Shown here piece by piece: positions 33,829-44,339 of a stretch of 64,000 nt of DNA. Source of the stretch: Pseudozyma flocculosa PF-1 (taxonomy: Eukaryota > Basidiomycota > Ustilaginomycetes > Ustilaginales > Ustilaginaceae); assembly GCF_000417875.1 (NCBI RefSeq), contig NW_006920883.1:419202-483201 (forward strand), read 5' to 3'. Position 1 is the stretch's first letter. Every line of letters starts with the position of its first letter. The notes under the pieces are model-generated. The model did no database searches. It worked only from the letters and a program-made list of their open reading frames with translations, and was not told where the DNA came from. The translations under genes and the position numbers were made by a program.

Positions 33829-36658
33829 TGAAGAAGGAGGGGAGGGCGGCCATCGCTTCGATATGCGAACAGCGGTGGAAAGAGGAGCATGCGCCGTTCT
33901 CGTGGGGACCCCGGCACGACGCATTGGGGGGGCGTCCAGCGGCGCGTTCTGATTGTGGGACACGGGCTGCCATTGCCATGCAGGCCTCCGCCTACGGCGT
34001 CGCCTGCGCCAACCCCTGTTGCACTTTTTCCAGCAGACCGAGCCAGAGTGTGTTCCAATGACGATGATGCCAACGCCGACCGAGCTTCTTGACTGTCGCC
34101 GGGATGAGGACCGCACGCGATGCCAGCGCGGCAAGCGTTGAAGTCGGGTCCAGAGTGGGCCGGGCATCACTATACGTGCTGCCTCTCTGGCCAACCTGGA
34201 TTCGCCAGACAGAAAGACGCGAACAAGGCGTTAGATGCCAACAGCGATGATCCGAACAGGGTCGACGATGGTGTGTGTGGCATGCTTCATAGCTCGGCAT
34301 GCTGGCCAGCCAGCCAGATCCAGCCAGGCAGCCAGAGGCCCGCCCCCGTTGCGGCGCCGCGGGGCGTCGAGGCAACCTTAGCTTTGGCCGCCGCTCGGAA
34401 AAATCATGTTTCTCTCGCGGGTCGCGCGATTGGCGAGGCAGCTCGTGCGTGATCCAGCCCATCCGTGCAGCGCATTCGTCATCCGCCAGCTCTAGGAGGG
34501 GCCTGACAGCATACGACACGACGGCTGTGCTCGGAACGTCCTCACCTAGAGAACAGGCTCACGAACGCAGCGGTGAGAGGGGGAAAAAAGGAAGGCAGCC
34601 TCTGCCGGAATTTGCATCCGGGACCCCCTGGGATCTCCTGTGCTTATGAAGCCTGGCCTGCGGTCCTCTAGCCAGAGCTTGGACTTGGGCCGCCCGCCCC
34701 CCCGCGAGCGCTCCGTCCGGGATTCGAGCCCGAGACGCTCTGGCATTGCACGCGGGCCCCAAAGGGCGGCCAGAGGGCGCAGTCCCGGCCCCCCAAGGTC
34801 GGAACCAGGTACACTTACTACTGTGCCACAGAGGCGCCGTTTTCCAGCCGGGCCGTGGATGAGCAGGTGGTTCAACTCCGGTAAGTGGCCTGGATGATCG
34901 CTCCCTGCGCGTCCATCCGGTCGGCCTGGTTGGGAGGGGGGCCCCGCTGGCCGTCACCCACGGCCCTGGTAACGACATGGAGGCGTTTCCGCACCACGGC
35001 CTCGGACGGCCTCCCCTTACCTGGTCATCTCGGTACAGCCCGGCTCCGCATCCTCTCTCTTCGGTGCCCATCCCCGCCCTTGGTGGCGGCTGCGTCGTCG
35101 AGAGCTGAACGGACGGGCATCGTTCGGCGACAGACAGCGTGCCAACAAGTCTCCGGCGCCGGATCGGCATCGATCGATGCTGGAGAGGCTGCGGCACCGG
35201 ACCGCACGCAGACCCCTTCTCCTCTACCACGACGCTGGACGTGCCACTTCATACCGAGCTCGGGAAGGGAGCGATCGAGTTCGGTCCGCCCACGCTGCAG
35301 ACCAGCTGGCGAGAGCCACGACCTTCTCCGCCGTTCACCGATCGCCTCGAACGCCCAATACGAGCGAGCGGATCGCCACCCTCTCCCCCTCCAATCCTGC
35401 CAATCCGCCATGGTCCAGGCAGCTGCACCTACCACGACCGCTGCCAGGTGGGATCACGGCCTATCAACAAAGACGAGCAACCTCAGCACGTCGCCCCGAC
35501 CTACACCCTCCGCCTCATGGCTAGCCTAGAGCCCCCTTGGCATCGCGCTCCTCCATCGACGCACCAGTCTCCGTCCGCCTTGCGGCTCAAGTGCGACATC
35601 GAGAAGTCCTCGATATCCCTCACGACTGCGCGGCGACCAGGGCTGGTGATAGGAACGCGCGCGGGCTGTGCCCCTGGCCCAGCAAGTCTTTCGGGTCCTT
35701 CGACCTACCATCAAGCTGCGCTCCGCACCCTCCTTCGGGATACCGGATGGCACTCGTCGCGCGTCGCGATTCCCGCGAGACCTCGAGTGAAGGTCCAAGC
35801 CACATCCAGCCTCTTGCCTATCCTCGACCGTCGACGGCCGGTGGGACTGTCCCTCGGCATGGTCCCTCGCAGCGTTGAGTCACACGTACCCTCCCCGCGC
35901 CGATGGTCGGCCTCGACGCTCACGCGTAGTGACAAGCGAACGCATGCGACAATCGACGCTCGCCATCGCTCCATCTGCGGACACCGCGCACGACGCCCTC
36001 ATGGACGGGCTCATATACACGCACCCACCCACTTGCTCAATCTTGGCGCCCCTCAACACAGATCCACCACGACCACGACGGTAGAGCAGCGGGAAAGCGC
36101 GAATGTGGTACCTATGGGATTTTCGGACATGGAAGCATCGGGCTGGGATGGGCTCGCACAGGGTTATGGACAATCAAGCGGCACGGGTACGGTGGAAGCG
36201 AGCCTCCACAGTGGGGGTTTAGGCATGGTAGTGGGTGCCTGGCTTGTTTCGACCGATGCTGCGGTCAGTGGCAGTCCGACGATGGTTACGTGTGGGCCGT
36301 GCAGGTACATCGGCGCCCGGCGAGGGCGCGCTGCTGGATGCTTTTGGTGGTTCGGCTGACGAACGATGCGCGAAAGAGTGCGGTGGTCGGGGGCCGGTCC
36401 TTCCTGGTGTGCGGCGCCATGACCGAGATTCCCCTCCGCCGGCTTGAAAAATGCTGGCTGGCGGTGGCGCGGATGGCGCTCGTACGCCCAATCGATGCCC
36501 GCGGCCGTCGTATCAGACTCGCCTCCGTCTCTGAAGATCGTCTCGTTGATCTCCTCTCCTCATTGTCGTGCACCGGATGAGCCGCACGAGAGCCTGTTGC
36601 CTCCCTCCTTCCCTCCGATCCGTGCGTGGAACAGTGTGATGGGCAGGGTATCTCGGCT
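33829..36658. other. Convergent gene-poor interval APC4 / eIF4E
   Basis: 2.8 kb between the stop codons of convergent genes. It contains a tRNA-like fragment (34708-34838). A 406-codon plus-strand frame starts at 35139, but it is Arg/Ser/Pro-rich and motif-free and overlaps other frames of similar quality, so I do not call it a gene. Confidence 0.4.
34708..34838 (-). pseudogene. tRNA-like sequence, probably degenerate
   Basis: On the minus strand there is an A-box-like D arm (TGGCACAGTAGTAAGTGT), a possible anticodon stem with loop TTCCGAC (anticodon CCG), and about 85 bases later a B-box-like T arm (TCGGG-CTCGAAT-CCCGG). The acceptor halves do not pair convincingly (at least three mismatches), and the implied intron would be about 60 bases. 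It may be a tRNA-Arg(CCG) relic or chance. Confidence 0.3.
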
Positions 36659-37643
36659 CTAGACGATCGTCTTCTTGCCCTTCTTCTTCTCGCTCTCCTT
36701 GTGGCTCTGGAACTCGACATCGCTGGTGAGGCCGCCTCCGACCTTGGCGTCGAGGTCGTAGCCAAGGATGCTGGTCTTGAAATGCTTTCCGATGTCGAGC
36801 AACCTCGCCATCACTTCATCGTCCTCGTCGGCCCTGCGAGTCCAGATCGAGATGCGGTAGAAGTTCGCTCGCGCGGACATGATGACACCGGTGATGAGCT
36901 CGTCCTGCGGCGACGACGATGGCGGCGGGACGCCCGACGGGTAGGGTGCCTCCAGCGTCTCTCCAATGGCAGCGAGCATCTGCGATGGAGGCGGGGGGTG
37001 TGCGTTTGGAGATGGGAGGAGAGGAAAATGCATCGGCAGTCGTCGTCGTTGTCGATCAGCCTAAGTGCCAAAGCGGAGACGCTGTCACGCCATGACGCGC
37101 AGCGAGACCAGTGAAAAGGCAGAGCGCTTTGCCACTCACCGTGTACAGCCAGAGTCGGTCAATGTTGGCGCGGGTCTTGTCTCTTGGCAGCTGGATGCTC
37201 CATTTGCCGCCGTTGGTGTTGGCCGGGTCCTCCCACGCTGGCTTGACGCCGTCCTTGAAGAGATAGTAGTTGGCCTTCTGCGGCAGCTCCGAGGGCGGGA
37301 CGACGTTGTTGTACAGGCCCCAGAACTCCTCGACCGAGTCAAAGTCGACGACCTTATTCATGTCGTCTCCCCAGCTGTCCTTGGAGCCTCGCGCGGAGGC
37401 CATGCCCTTCTGGCTCGGGTTGTCGAACCATAGCGTCCAGGAGTTGTAGAGGGGGTGCTTGACGTTGAAGTTCGTCGGGTCCTGGAAGACGGTTCGGTAG
37501 TCGTCGGTAGTGCTGTCGGCGTTGGTGTCGGCGCTGCCGTTGGTGTTGTCGGCCACGGCGGTGTCAAGGGCGGCCTTGCTGGCGGCGGCGGGAGCCTTGG
37601 GCAGGTCCGAGGCCGTCGATGATGCTGGTGCTGTGGTGGCCAT
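36659..37643 (-). CDS. eIF4E: Translation initiation factor eIF4E (cap-binding)
   Basis: Two exons on the minus strand, 37140-37643 and 36659-36979, with a 160-nt gtgagt...cag intron, give 274 residues. After a 50-residue Ala/Thr/Asn-rich N terminus comes the eIF4E fold: HPLYNSWTLWFDNPSQKG, SWGDDMNKVVDFDSVEEFWG, YYLFKDGVKPAWEDPANTNG, GKWSIQLPRDKTRANIDRLW, then across the intron MLAAIGETLE and ANFYRISIWTRRADEDDEV. The cap-stacking tryptophans correspond to W91 and W137, with E138 after W137, as in mammalian W56, W102 and E103. W108 matches the eIF4G-contact Trp of VEDFW. The protein binds the mRNA 5' cap and recruits eIF4G in the cytoplasm. The C terminus is Lys-rich. Confidence 0.96.
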
Positions 37644-39762
37644 GGTGGCAGAGGGAGCGATTAAATGGACGCAGCGATGCCTCGTTTCTGAGACTGAGAG
37701 GGGCGACGAGTTTCGCGGTGGTGTTGCCGGTGGTTCGAATCAAGCGAGGGCGTCGAGCGGAGGCCTAGATATTCTGGATTCTGTGCCGACGCGGGCGGGC
37801 CGTGCTGGATAATCGAGGGCACAACCGGTCAGGGCGGAGGCGCTAGTGCTGGTGTAAGGGGATCAAGCCTATGTCGAAGCTGGGAAGCAGCGTGCTGGTT
37901 CGGGATCCGCAAGTGAAAGGTCGAGCCGTGGTTCCTGGCGGGTGGATGTAGACTCGGGGAGAAGGGAAATGGGTCGCTGAGGGCGTCAAGAGGAGCGTGA
38001 AGACCGGGACCAGGGTTCAGCAGGGCGTGGACGGGAGCGGATGTGAGTGTCACAGCAGGAGAAATAGTGGCGGCGGTGGCGGTGGTGGTAGTGATGATGG
38101 TGATGGCGGCGGAGGTGGTGTGAAGATTGGCGGGCGGAGCACGCGCAATGAGCGCAAACTCCATCTCTTCCTCGGCGGCCGCTCCTCCTACACCCTCTCT
38201 GCCTGCCTCGAGTCTCCTCTGTCACCGGCGCTCTCCAGCGCCAGGCTCCAAGAGGCCAGGCCAGGCCAGGCCGGAGAGCGCAGGCGGGCGGGCGGCGCGG
38301 CAGGCCAGCCAGAGAGGCAGGCCCAGTTTCGAAGAAAAAGGTCGGCCTGCCTTTGACTTTTCCTGCCTACTAGCCTTCCGTAAGGCTCAATACAAAATCC
38401 ACCTTCGACCCAGGGACAACTCTTTGGATTTCTAATCCCTGGCTGAGAATGATGCTGATGGAAAATGACCGCTGAGCCCGTCTGGCCCAACAGAGGCCCA
38501 GCATCGTAGGCATCTTCGGGCGCTCCTCATCCCTCTCCTCTGCCGTCAACGAGCCCGTTGATCCAAGAAAAGAGGTAGCGATAGGTAGTAGTGCAGTGCT
38601 CACCGTCAGTCGACATCCCCGTCCCAGGAAGCTCACGGCAGGGTGCCTTTGGGCGAGCAGGCCAGGCGGCGGTGGCAGGCGTACGTGATCGTGGGCCAAC
38701 GAGAGGCCGCTGCGGAACCCTTTCTCGCGTGGCCCGCGCCAGAGAGGCGACAGCGAGAAAAAGAGAAAAAAATCCGGCTGGCAGCCCATCAACCAGACGC
38801 TCTCAAAAAGGGCGAGCGCAAGATGCTTTCTAGGCTTCGCTCCCGGCCACCACCATCCCACCCTCACCCTTCCCTCCCCTCCCCTCCATCGTGCCTCGCG
38901 CACACCCCGACGCGGCCCTTCAACACGGGCCCGTCACCGACCTGAGCGAATCGTGAGTACCCTCATCGCGCATCCACTCGCCCGCCCGCCTGCCCGCCCT
39001 CGCTCGCTGCTGCTGCTGCGCCCGCCGCCGCCGCCGCCGACCACGACGACTCCGCGGGATTATACACAAAATATTCAGCATAGTTCAAATCTAAGGCCCC
39101 TCAAGGCCTCATGAGAACACCTAGCATCTAAACGTCTTTCGCTCCTATATGATGGGTCGCATCGTCACGCACGGCACTCGCACGCATGCGGCGGCAGCGA
39201 GCACGCAGCAGCAGCGGACCAGGAAGGAAATCTCAGCCGACAGAGCATCAGTTCTGACTCTTTCCTCGTCCTTGCCTCCGCTCTTGTCATAGGCCTGCCT
39301 CTCTGCACTTGACCAGGTCGATCCGCCTGTAGCAGTCGGCCTTGTTGTCGATGTGCAGACCCAGAATCCCATGGAATGCGTTTGATAACTACCTCATAGT
39401 GGTACATGGTGGTTCCTCGCCTTGAGCCTGCTCGATCCGAGTGATAAAAGCTCCGTCTGTGTGTTGTGAGCTCGACTGGACGTGTCAATGCCGCCTTCGT
39501 GCTTGAGCAGGCTACGAGCGGAGGAATCGAGGTCAAAGGCGTGGTGCGCTTTCATATAGGCCTAGGGCTCAGGCAGGCAAAGGACGAGAGTCGGAAGAGG
39601 GCAGCGAGCCGGCGTGGCAGGGCTGGCTGGCCCTTGCTCCCCCCTCTTGCCTCTCTGTGAAATCGCTCGGGTCGACTGGCTCCGATTCTTCCCTCCTTAG
39701 CCCTCGCTACCCCTCCTTCCCCTTCCCTTGCTCCCAGCTTCGTTGGAGGCTCTATAGTCGCC
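37644..39762. other. Intergenic interval eIF4E / Mdm35-like
   Basis: 2.1 kb between divergent genes. It has GGT/GGC-rich microsatellite sequence at about 38065-38120, CAGGC words at about 38250-38310, and a local AT-rich patch (about 39058-39130) with a TATA-like attatacacaaaatattc. No supported gene; a non-coding transcript cannot be excluded. Confidence 0.45.
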
Positions 39763-40608
39763 ATGTTCTGGTCATCGTCCTCCTCGTCTCCTGCAGCCGA
39801 AAAGGCTGCTTCGGGCGATGCCAACTCGGCCTCGTCTGCTCCATCTTCACCCGGGCTCTCTTCGGCAGCGAGCGACTCGTCAACGACGGCATCGACAACA
39901 TCGACCTCGACGACTGGCAGCGCGGGTTGGTCTGCCGACGGGCCAGCGGGTCTCGGGGTCATCTCTTCCCTATCCCCGGAATGCACCCCGCTCAAGCACC
40001 GGTACGACTCGTGCTTTGACCGTTGGTTCACAGACTACCTCGCCATCGGGGACGCGCAGATACTCGAGCAGCAGCGTCAGGGCAACGGCGACCCCTCGGC
40101 TTCGCACGCAGGCGCAGCGGACCCGCCCAGGAAGAAGAAGAGCAGCTGGTTCGGAGGTGGCTCTGAGGACCAACAACCCTCTGCTTCGTCGTCGGCTGGC
40201 GCAAAGTCGGGCCTGTTTGCCACGTCTGGAGGGGTATCGGCCGATCCCGACCTGGAGCGCCGCAAGCGGGAGGTCATGGAACGGTACGAGAGCGACTGCG
40301 GCAAGCTGTTCAGCGAGTATCGGGCCTGCGTCAAGGTGAGCGCCGCCGCTGGTCGTCTTGACCGCCTGCCGTTTGCTGCTGCAGAGGAGCGTTGCTGACC
40401 TGCGCCCGCCCTGTATCCCGACATCCGCCATTGGCCCCTCGTGCTTTGGCCTCGCCATCAGCGAGCTGCTTCGGCCAAGGGATTGGACGCTCTGATCGAG
40501 GAGGCCAGGGCCGAGAACCCGTTTCCCTTTGATCACGAGCGACGCGCAGATGGCCGCGAAAACAACCCTCCGTTTCCCTTCCCGGCAGCACGGCGTCCCA
40601 CCGAATAG
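39763..40608 (+). CDS. MDM35: Mdm35/TRIAP1-like twin CX9C protein, enlarged
   Basis: Two exons, 39763-40335 and 40462-40608, give 239 residues. The twin CX9C motifs are CTPLKHRYDSC and CGKLFSEYRAC, separated by about 95 residues. The spliced tail after CVK runs into SAKGLDALIEEARAENPFPF, which matches the Mdm35 C terminus and supports the acceptor at 40461. Known Mdm35 is an intermembrane-space protein of about 80-90 residues. It is imported by Mia40 and holds the Ups1/Ups2 lipid-transfer proteins that move phosphatidic acid and phosphatidylserine. Here a roughly 75-residue Ser/Thr/Ala-rich N terminus and a Ser/Lys-rich insertion between the two motifs make it far larger than usual. Reading past the donor without splicing would give a different, non-conserved tail. 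Confidence 0.85.
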
Positions 40609-41528
40609 CAGGAGAGCACGCCACCGCCTCGTCCACAGCGCTTCCGAAGCCTCCGAGCGCACGGCCATCGATCAAGTGAATAGCAGCTGCTCCCAAACAC
40701 GAACCGCACCCAGCAAAGCAGCGCGTCTGGCGGGAGAGGGGTAGTGCTGGCAAAATGTGGGCCAGAGTGTGTGTGCAGGCAATGCCAAAGCGCAGGTAGA
40801 GGACCGTCGAGGGGGTTTGAGTCGTCGGATGAGGCGTAGCGTTCGGTCTCGGCCTCGGCCCCGGCCTCTGTGGTTCGTGACCGAAGGGTGCGAGTGCGCT
40901 CCACTTAGACTTTTTCTCTTGGCGGCCAGCGGCCAGGCCGACGTTGTGCCTACGTGAAAAGGGGGGCCCAAAGGCTAGGGGGGGGGGGGGCGCCACCTCG
41001 CTCGACGCACAGACGCACCCGTGCACGCCAATTCGGCTTGCCTCTCTAGGTTGCTTCGTAGACCTCACCTCACCACCCCATCCTCGCGCCTCGGAACGGC
41101 TTCCTGCACCGGCATATCCCTGTCCGAACTCGCCGTCGACACCTCGATCTCTCCGTCCCTCGCCTGGCACCGAGGCACAACCACGACCACGTCCAGCCAA
41201 GAAAACAACAACGCCCACAGAACCCTTCGCCCACGAGCGCCTGACTTGATGTCCCGCCCCCAACTCGGACCAATAGCTCATCGACTACCGCCCACCAGCG
41301 CCCCTTGAGCCATCGATTCAGCATCGACATCCGACTCATCATCAATCAAAGCACGCCTTGTGAGGCATCGTAATCACCACCTCGAGAGCTTCCTCAGAGG
41401 ACGCACATCCCTCAGCCCAGGCTTCCGAGCGGCCCTCCTGCTGGCTGCCATCGCCGCCAGCCACCACCTTGAGCGAGATCTCGGAGCGTCCAGCCGAGCC
41501 CTCGCCATCCGTGAGCAGTGCAGCAGAC
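40609..41528. other. Interval upstream of the alpha-arrestin gene
   Basis: About 0.9 kb. It contains a run of 13 G at about 40978-40990. The arrestin reading frame is open upstream from 41364 to the first ATG at 41529 with no earlier ATG, so an additional 5' exon feeding one of several CAG acceptors here is possible. No separate gene is supported. Confidence 0.4.
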
Positions 41529-44207
41529 ATGCCAGACCCGCCGCTGTTCCACGACGCCGTGTCGGATCGAAGCACGGATGGTCAGCGGCACAGCCTGCCC
41601 CCTTACTCAGAAGGCCAAACCCTTGCGCCGCCACCGGATGCTGCCACCCTGCCCGCATCGACACTGCCGCGCGACACCTTCTTCGATGTGGCACCACGTA
41701 GCGATTCCACCTCGTTCCAGGTGGGCTACCTCGGGCTCAAGGGCTTCCGAGCCTGGGTCAAGGGAGACGTGCTCGTCAAGCTCGACGAACGAAGCCGCTC
41801 CCTGGGCGGCTACACGCAGTGTACAGTCGAGTTCAAGGCCATCGAGCGGGCCGCTCGAAGAGCGAGAGCATCCGATGGCCGCCAGGACTCGGCGCCCGAC
41901 GCCATACAAGGCACCGAAGCCGACGGCGAGGACGAAGTCGAGCTCTTTTCGGCAAGGCAGGTGCTGTGGGACGCCTCGGCCGCAACGAGCTCGACGGCCC
42001 CTAGCCCGGCACTACCTTCTACCATGCCGTTCTCGTTCCCGCTCACGCCGGATCTGCCCCACTGCATCCACTCTCGGCAGAGCTCCCTGACCTACCACAT
42101 CGAAGCGCGCCTGGTCGGTCCGCCATCGTCGGGGCTGACGGACGCCGTCAAGGTTGTGCCAGTCCACCTCACCCGCTATACCCGACCAGGCCCTCTAGAC
42201 CAGCACGCCCTCCAAGAGATCGACGGCGCTGAGCTGCGCCGGGATGAATTCTCTCTAAGACCTCACACGTGGACAGTGCACTCGCCGACGACGGCCTACA
42301 TACAGCTCAACAAGACCATCTTCCGACGAGCCGAGCCCATCGACGTCAAGGTTCGTGTGGCGCCGCCCTCTCAGGAGAGTGTGACGGAAAAGGGCCTCAA
42401 GCTGCGCGCCGTGGAGGCCGACCTCGTGCGCATCATCACCGTCAAGAGGCCGGACTCTGCGATGGACGGCAAGGCCAGGTCGCACGCCGACCAGGACACG
42501 CCAGGCTACCCGACCGCTGCCGAGGAGAAGGCCGCGCTGGCCAGCATCCACGGTCAAGATCCGACGGAAGCCATGTCGAGCTCGCAAGCCGAGCCCAGCG
42601 GATCACACGATGACTATGCTGCCGTTTTGGTCGGGCAAGAGGCGCTCCTGGCCCATAGCGGCAAGCTGTGCAGATTCCACTCGCAGAAGCCCGTCCTGCT
42701 GCGCCTGACGCTCCACCCGCCCTTTGACCCGGCCAACATGCCACATCCCCATCCGGACCACGACGCGCTGGCCTCGGGCCCAGTGTTTGGCCGCGGGGGT
42801 GGTGGCGGCTGCGAGAGCATCAGCCAGGAGACGGTGATGCACGTGGTCAGTTTCGAGGTCAGGATCAAGGTTGCCATCCTCGGCGGCCACGGCGAGCGCC
42901 GAGACATTGTCTGCAAGCGCCTGGTCCACATCCTGCCGGGCGCGGCTGGGCCTTTGCAGTGCGACGAGGACGACGAAGGCCGAAATCAGGACCTGTCGGC
43001 CGGGGACCTCGATCAGGGCGCGTTTGCGCCGGGCAGGAGCTCTGAGAAGCGTGCCGAAAAGTCGCGAGACTTGGCTGACGCTGCGACAGGATCCTCGAGC
43101 GGCGACGTGCACGAAGCGGGCCTCTTGGACTTTGGCATGGACGATGAGTACGACGGGTACGAGGACGTCGGTCGCAGCCTCGACGAACTGATCAGCGAGG
43201 CCAACGGCGTCGACGAGCCCAGCTCGAGTTCTACCCATGAAGAGCGGCTCGAGCAGCTGCGCCAGCTATTGGACCAGTCTGACGAGACGGCATCGCGAGA
43301 ACCGCCGCCAACGCTGCTGGAGAGCCGCAACGACCTACAAGTCGAGGTCGAGGTCGAGGGCGTCGGCTTGGCGATGCCGCGACATCGGCATCCGGCTGAC
43401 ACGCTGCCTGAGGGCATTCTGGGGCATGCAACTTCGTTGCCGTCCATGCCGATGCTCGGGACGCCTATCGACGATGGATCGCTACAGCCCCACTATGACG
43501 AACTCCATCGACCCGCTTACCACGAAGCGGCGATGGAGGAGCCACCTCCGCCGTTGTCTCCTACCGGCAGCGAGTCGGCAGACCTTGGCGACGATGTCGA
43601 GGAGCGGATCGAGCAGCTGCGCTCCCTGAGCCTGCGCAGGTCTGGCCCACTGCGAGGCTTCGTCAGCGAGGAGAGCTCGACGCAGTCGATCCCGTCGTCT
43701 GGACGGCCGTCGCCGCCCCCTCCTCATAGCCCTCCGCGTCCATCATACGCCAGTCTGGAACCGGAGCCGTCATATGAAGACGTCGTGGGAGATAGATCCG
43801 GTCACGGCGCGGTTGGTGGAACGTCTGCCGGTGCGGTGCTGGGCGGGCACAATGAGCCGCCGCCCTACATCGACAGCGGCCTACCGCAACGAGGCGGGTC
43901 TAGCGGTGCGCGACTTTCTTCCACCAGCGCTGCAGCCCTCGGCACCGACGGACGGCACCCGGGACGGCCGTCGACGCTCGAGCAGGCGACGTCGGCCACT
44001 TTTGAGGCCCCGCCTTCGTCGCCGCCACCACCGCTTTCGTCGGCCAACGACGACTCTGCGCGGCCCCCGGCCTACGGCACCTACGGCTCCTCGTCGGTCC
44101 GCACCTCGACGGCCGATGCGGATGGATCGCAAGGTGCGACTCAGGTCCGGCCCTTTGTCTATTCGCGGCCCTCGCATGGTGGCGGCCCTCCCGGCTACGA
44201 AGACTAG
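41529..44207 (+). CDS. Alpha-arrestin (ART-like ubiquitin-ligase adaptor)
   Basis: 892 residues from the first in-frame ATG. An N-terminal arrestin sandwich is suggested by FQVGYLGLKGFRAWVKGDVL, QCTVEFKAIE and SSLTYHIEARLV. A second sandwich starts at AYIQLNKTIFRRAEPIDVKV and includes KLRAVEADLVRIITVKR and VVSFEVRIKVAILGGH. The tail is long, acidic and Ser/Pro-rich. It carries PPxY motifs (PPPY in NEPPPYIDS, PPAY, and PPGYED at the very C terminus) plus an N-terminal LPPY. Known alpha-arrestins link Rsp5/NEDD4-type ligases, through PPxY binding of WW domains, to plasma-membrane transporters for endocytosis. The cargo is unknown. The start is uncertain because the frame is open upstream. Confidence 0.8.
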   Translation: MPDPPLFHDAVSDRSTDGQRHSLPPYSEGQTLAPPPDAATLPASTLPRDTFFDVAPRSDSTSFQVGYLGLKGFRAWVKGDVLVKLDERSRSLGGYTQCTVEFKAIERAARRARASDGRQDSAPDAIQGTEADGEDEVELFSARQVLWDASAATSSTAPSPALPSTMPFSFPLTPDLPHCIHSRQSSLTYHIEARLVGPPSSGLTDAVKVVPVHLTRYTRPGPLDQHALQEIDGAELRRDEFSLRPHTWTVHSPTTAYIQLNKTIFRRAEPIDVKVRVAPPSQESVTEKGLKLRAVEADLVRIITVKRPDSAMDGKARSHADQDTPGYPTAAEEKAALASIHGQDPTEAMSSSQAEPSGSHDDYAAVLVGQEALLAHSGKLCRFHSQKPVLLRLTLHPPFDPANMPHPHPDHDALASGPVFGRGGGGGCESISQETVMHVVSFEVRIKVAILGGHGERRDIVCKRLVHILPGAAGPLQCDEDDEGRNQDLSAGDLDQGAFAPGRSSEKRAEKSRDLADAATGSSSGDVHEAGLLDFGMDDEYDGYEDVGRSLDELISEANGVDEPSSSSTHEERLEQLRQLLDQSDETASREPPPTLLESRNDLQVEVEVEGVGLAMPRHRHPADTLPEGILGHATSLPSMPMLGTPIDDGSLQPHYDELHRPAYHEAAMEEPPPPLSPTGSESADLGDDVEERIEQLRSLSLRRSGPLRGFVSEESSTQSIPSSGRPSPPPPHSPPRPSYASLEPEPSYEDVVGDRSGHGAVGGTSAGAVLGGHNEPPPYIDSGLPQRGGSSGARLSSTSAAALGTDGRHPGRPSTLEQATSATFEAPPSSPPPPLSSANDDSARPPAYGTYGSSSVRTSTADADGSQGATQVRPFVYSRPSHGGGPPGYED

Positions 44208-44339
44208 CCGCTGCGATCGGTTTTGCCAGCGCGTACGGCCGCGACAGCCAATCGTTTCCTCACCCCTTTTTGGATCTATGCAGACGTCTATCGAGAGCGA
44301 GAGAGTGCAACGCTAGCGAGCCAGAGGAGGGGAGGAGGA

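Noticed and set aside
35139..36359. 406-codon plus-strand open frame between APC4 and eIF4E
   Set aside because: Arg/Ser/Pro/His-rich, no motif, overlapped by other frames of similar length, no convincing promoter or splice support. Transcript data could reverse this.
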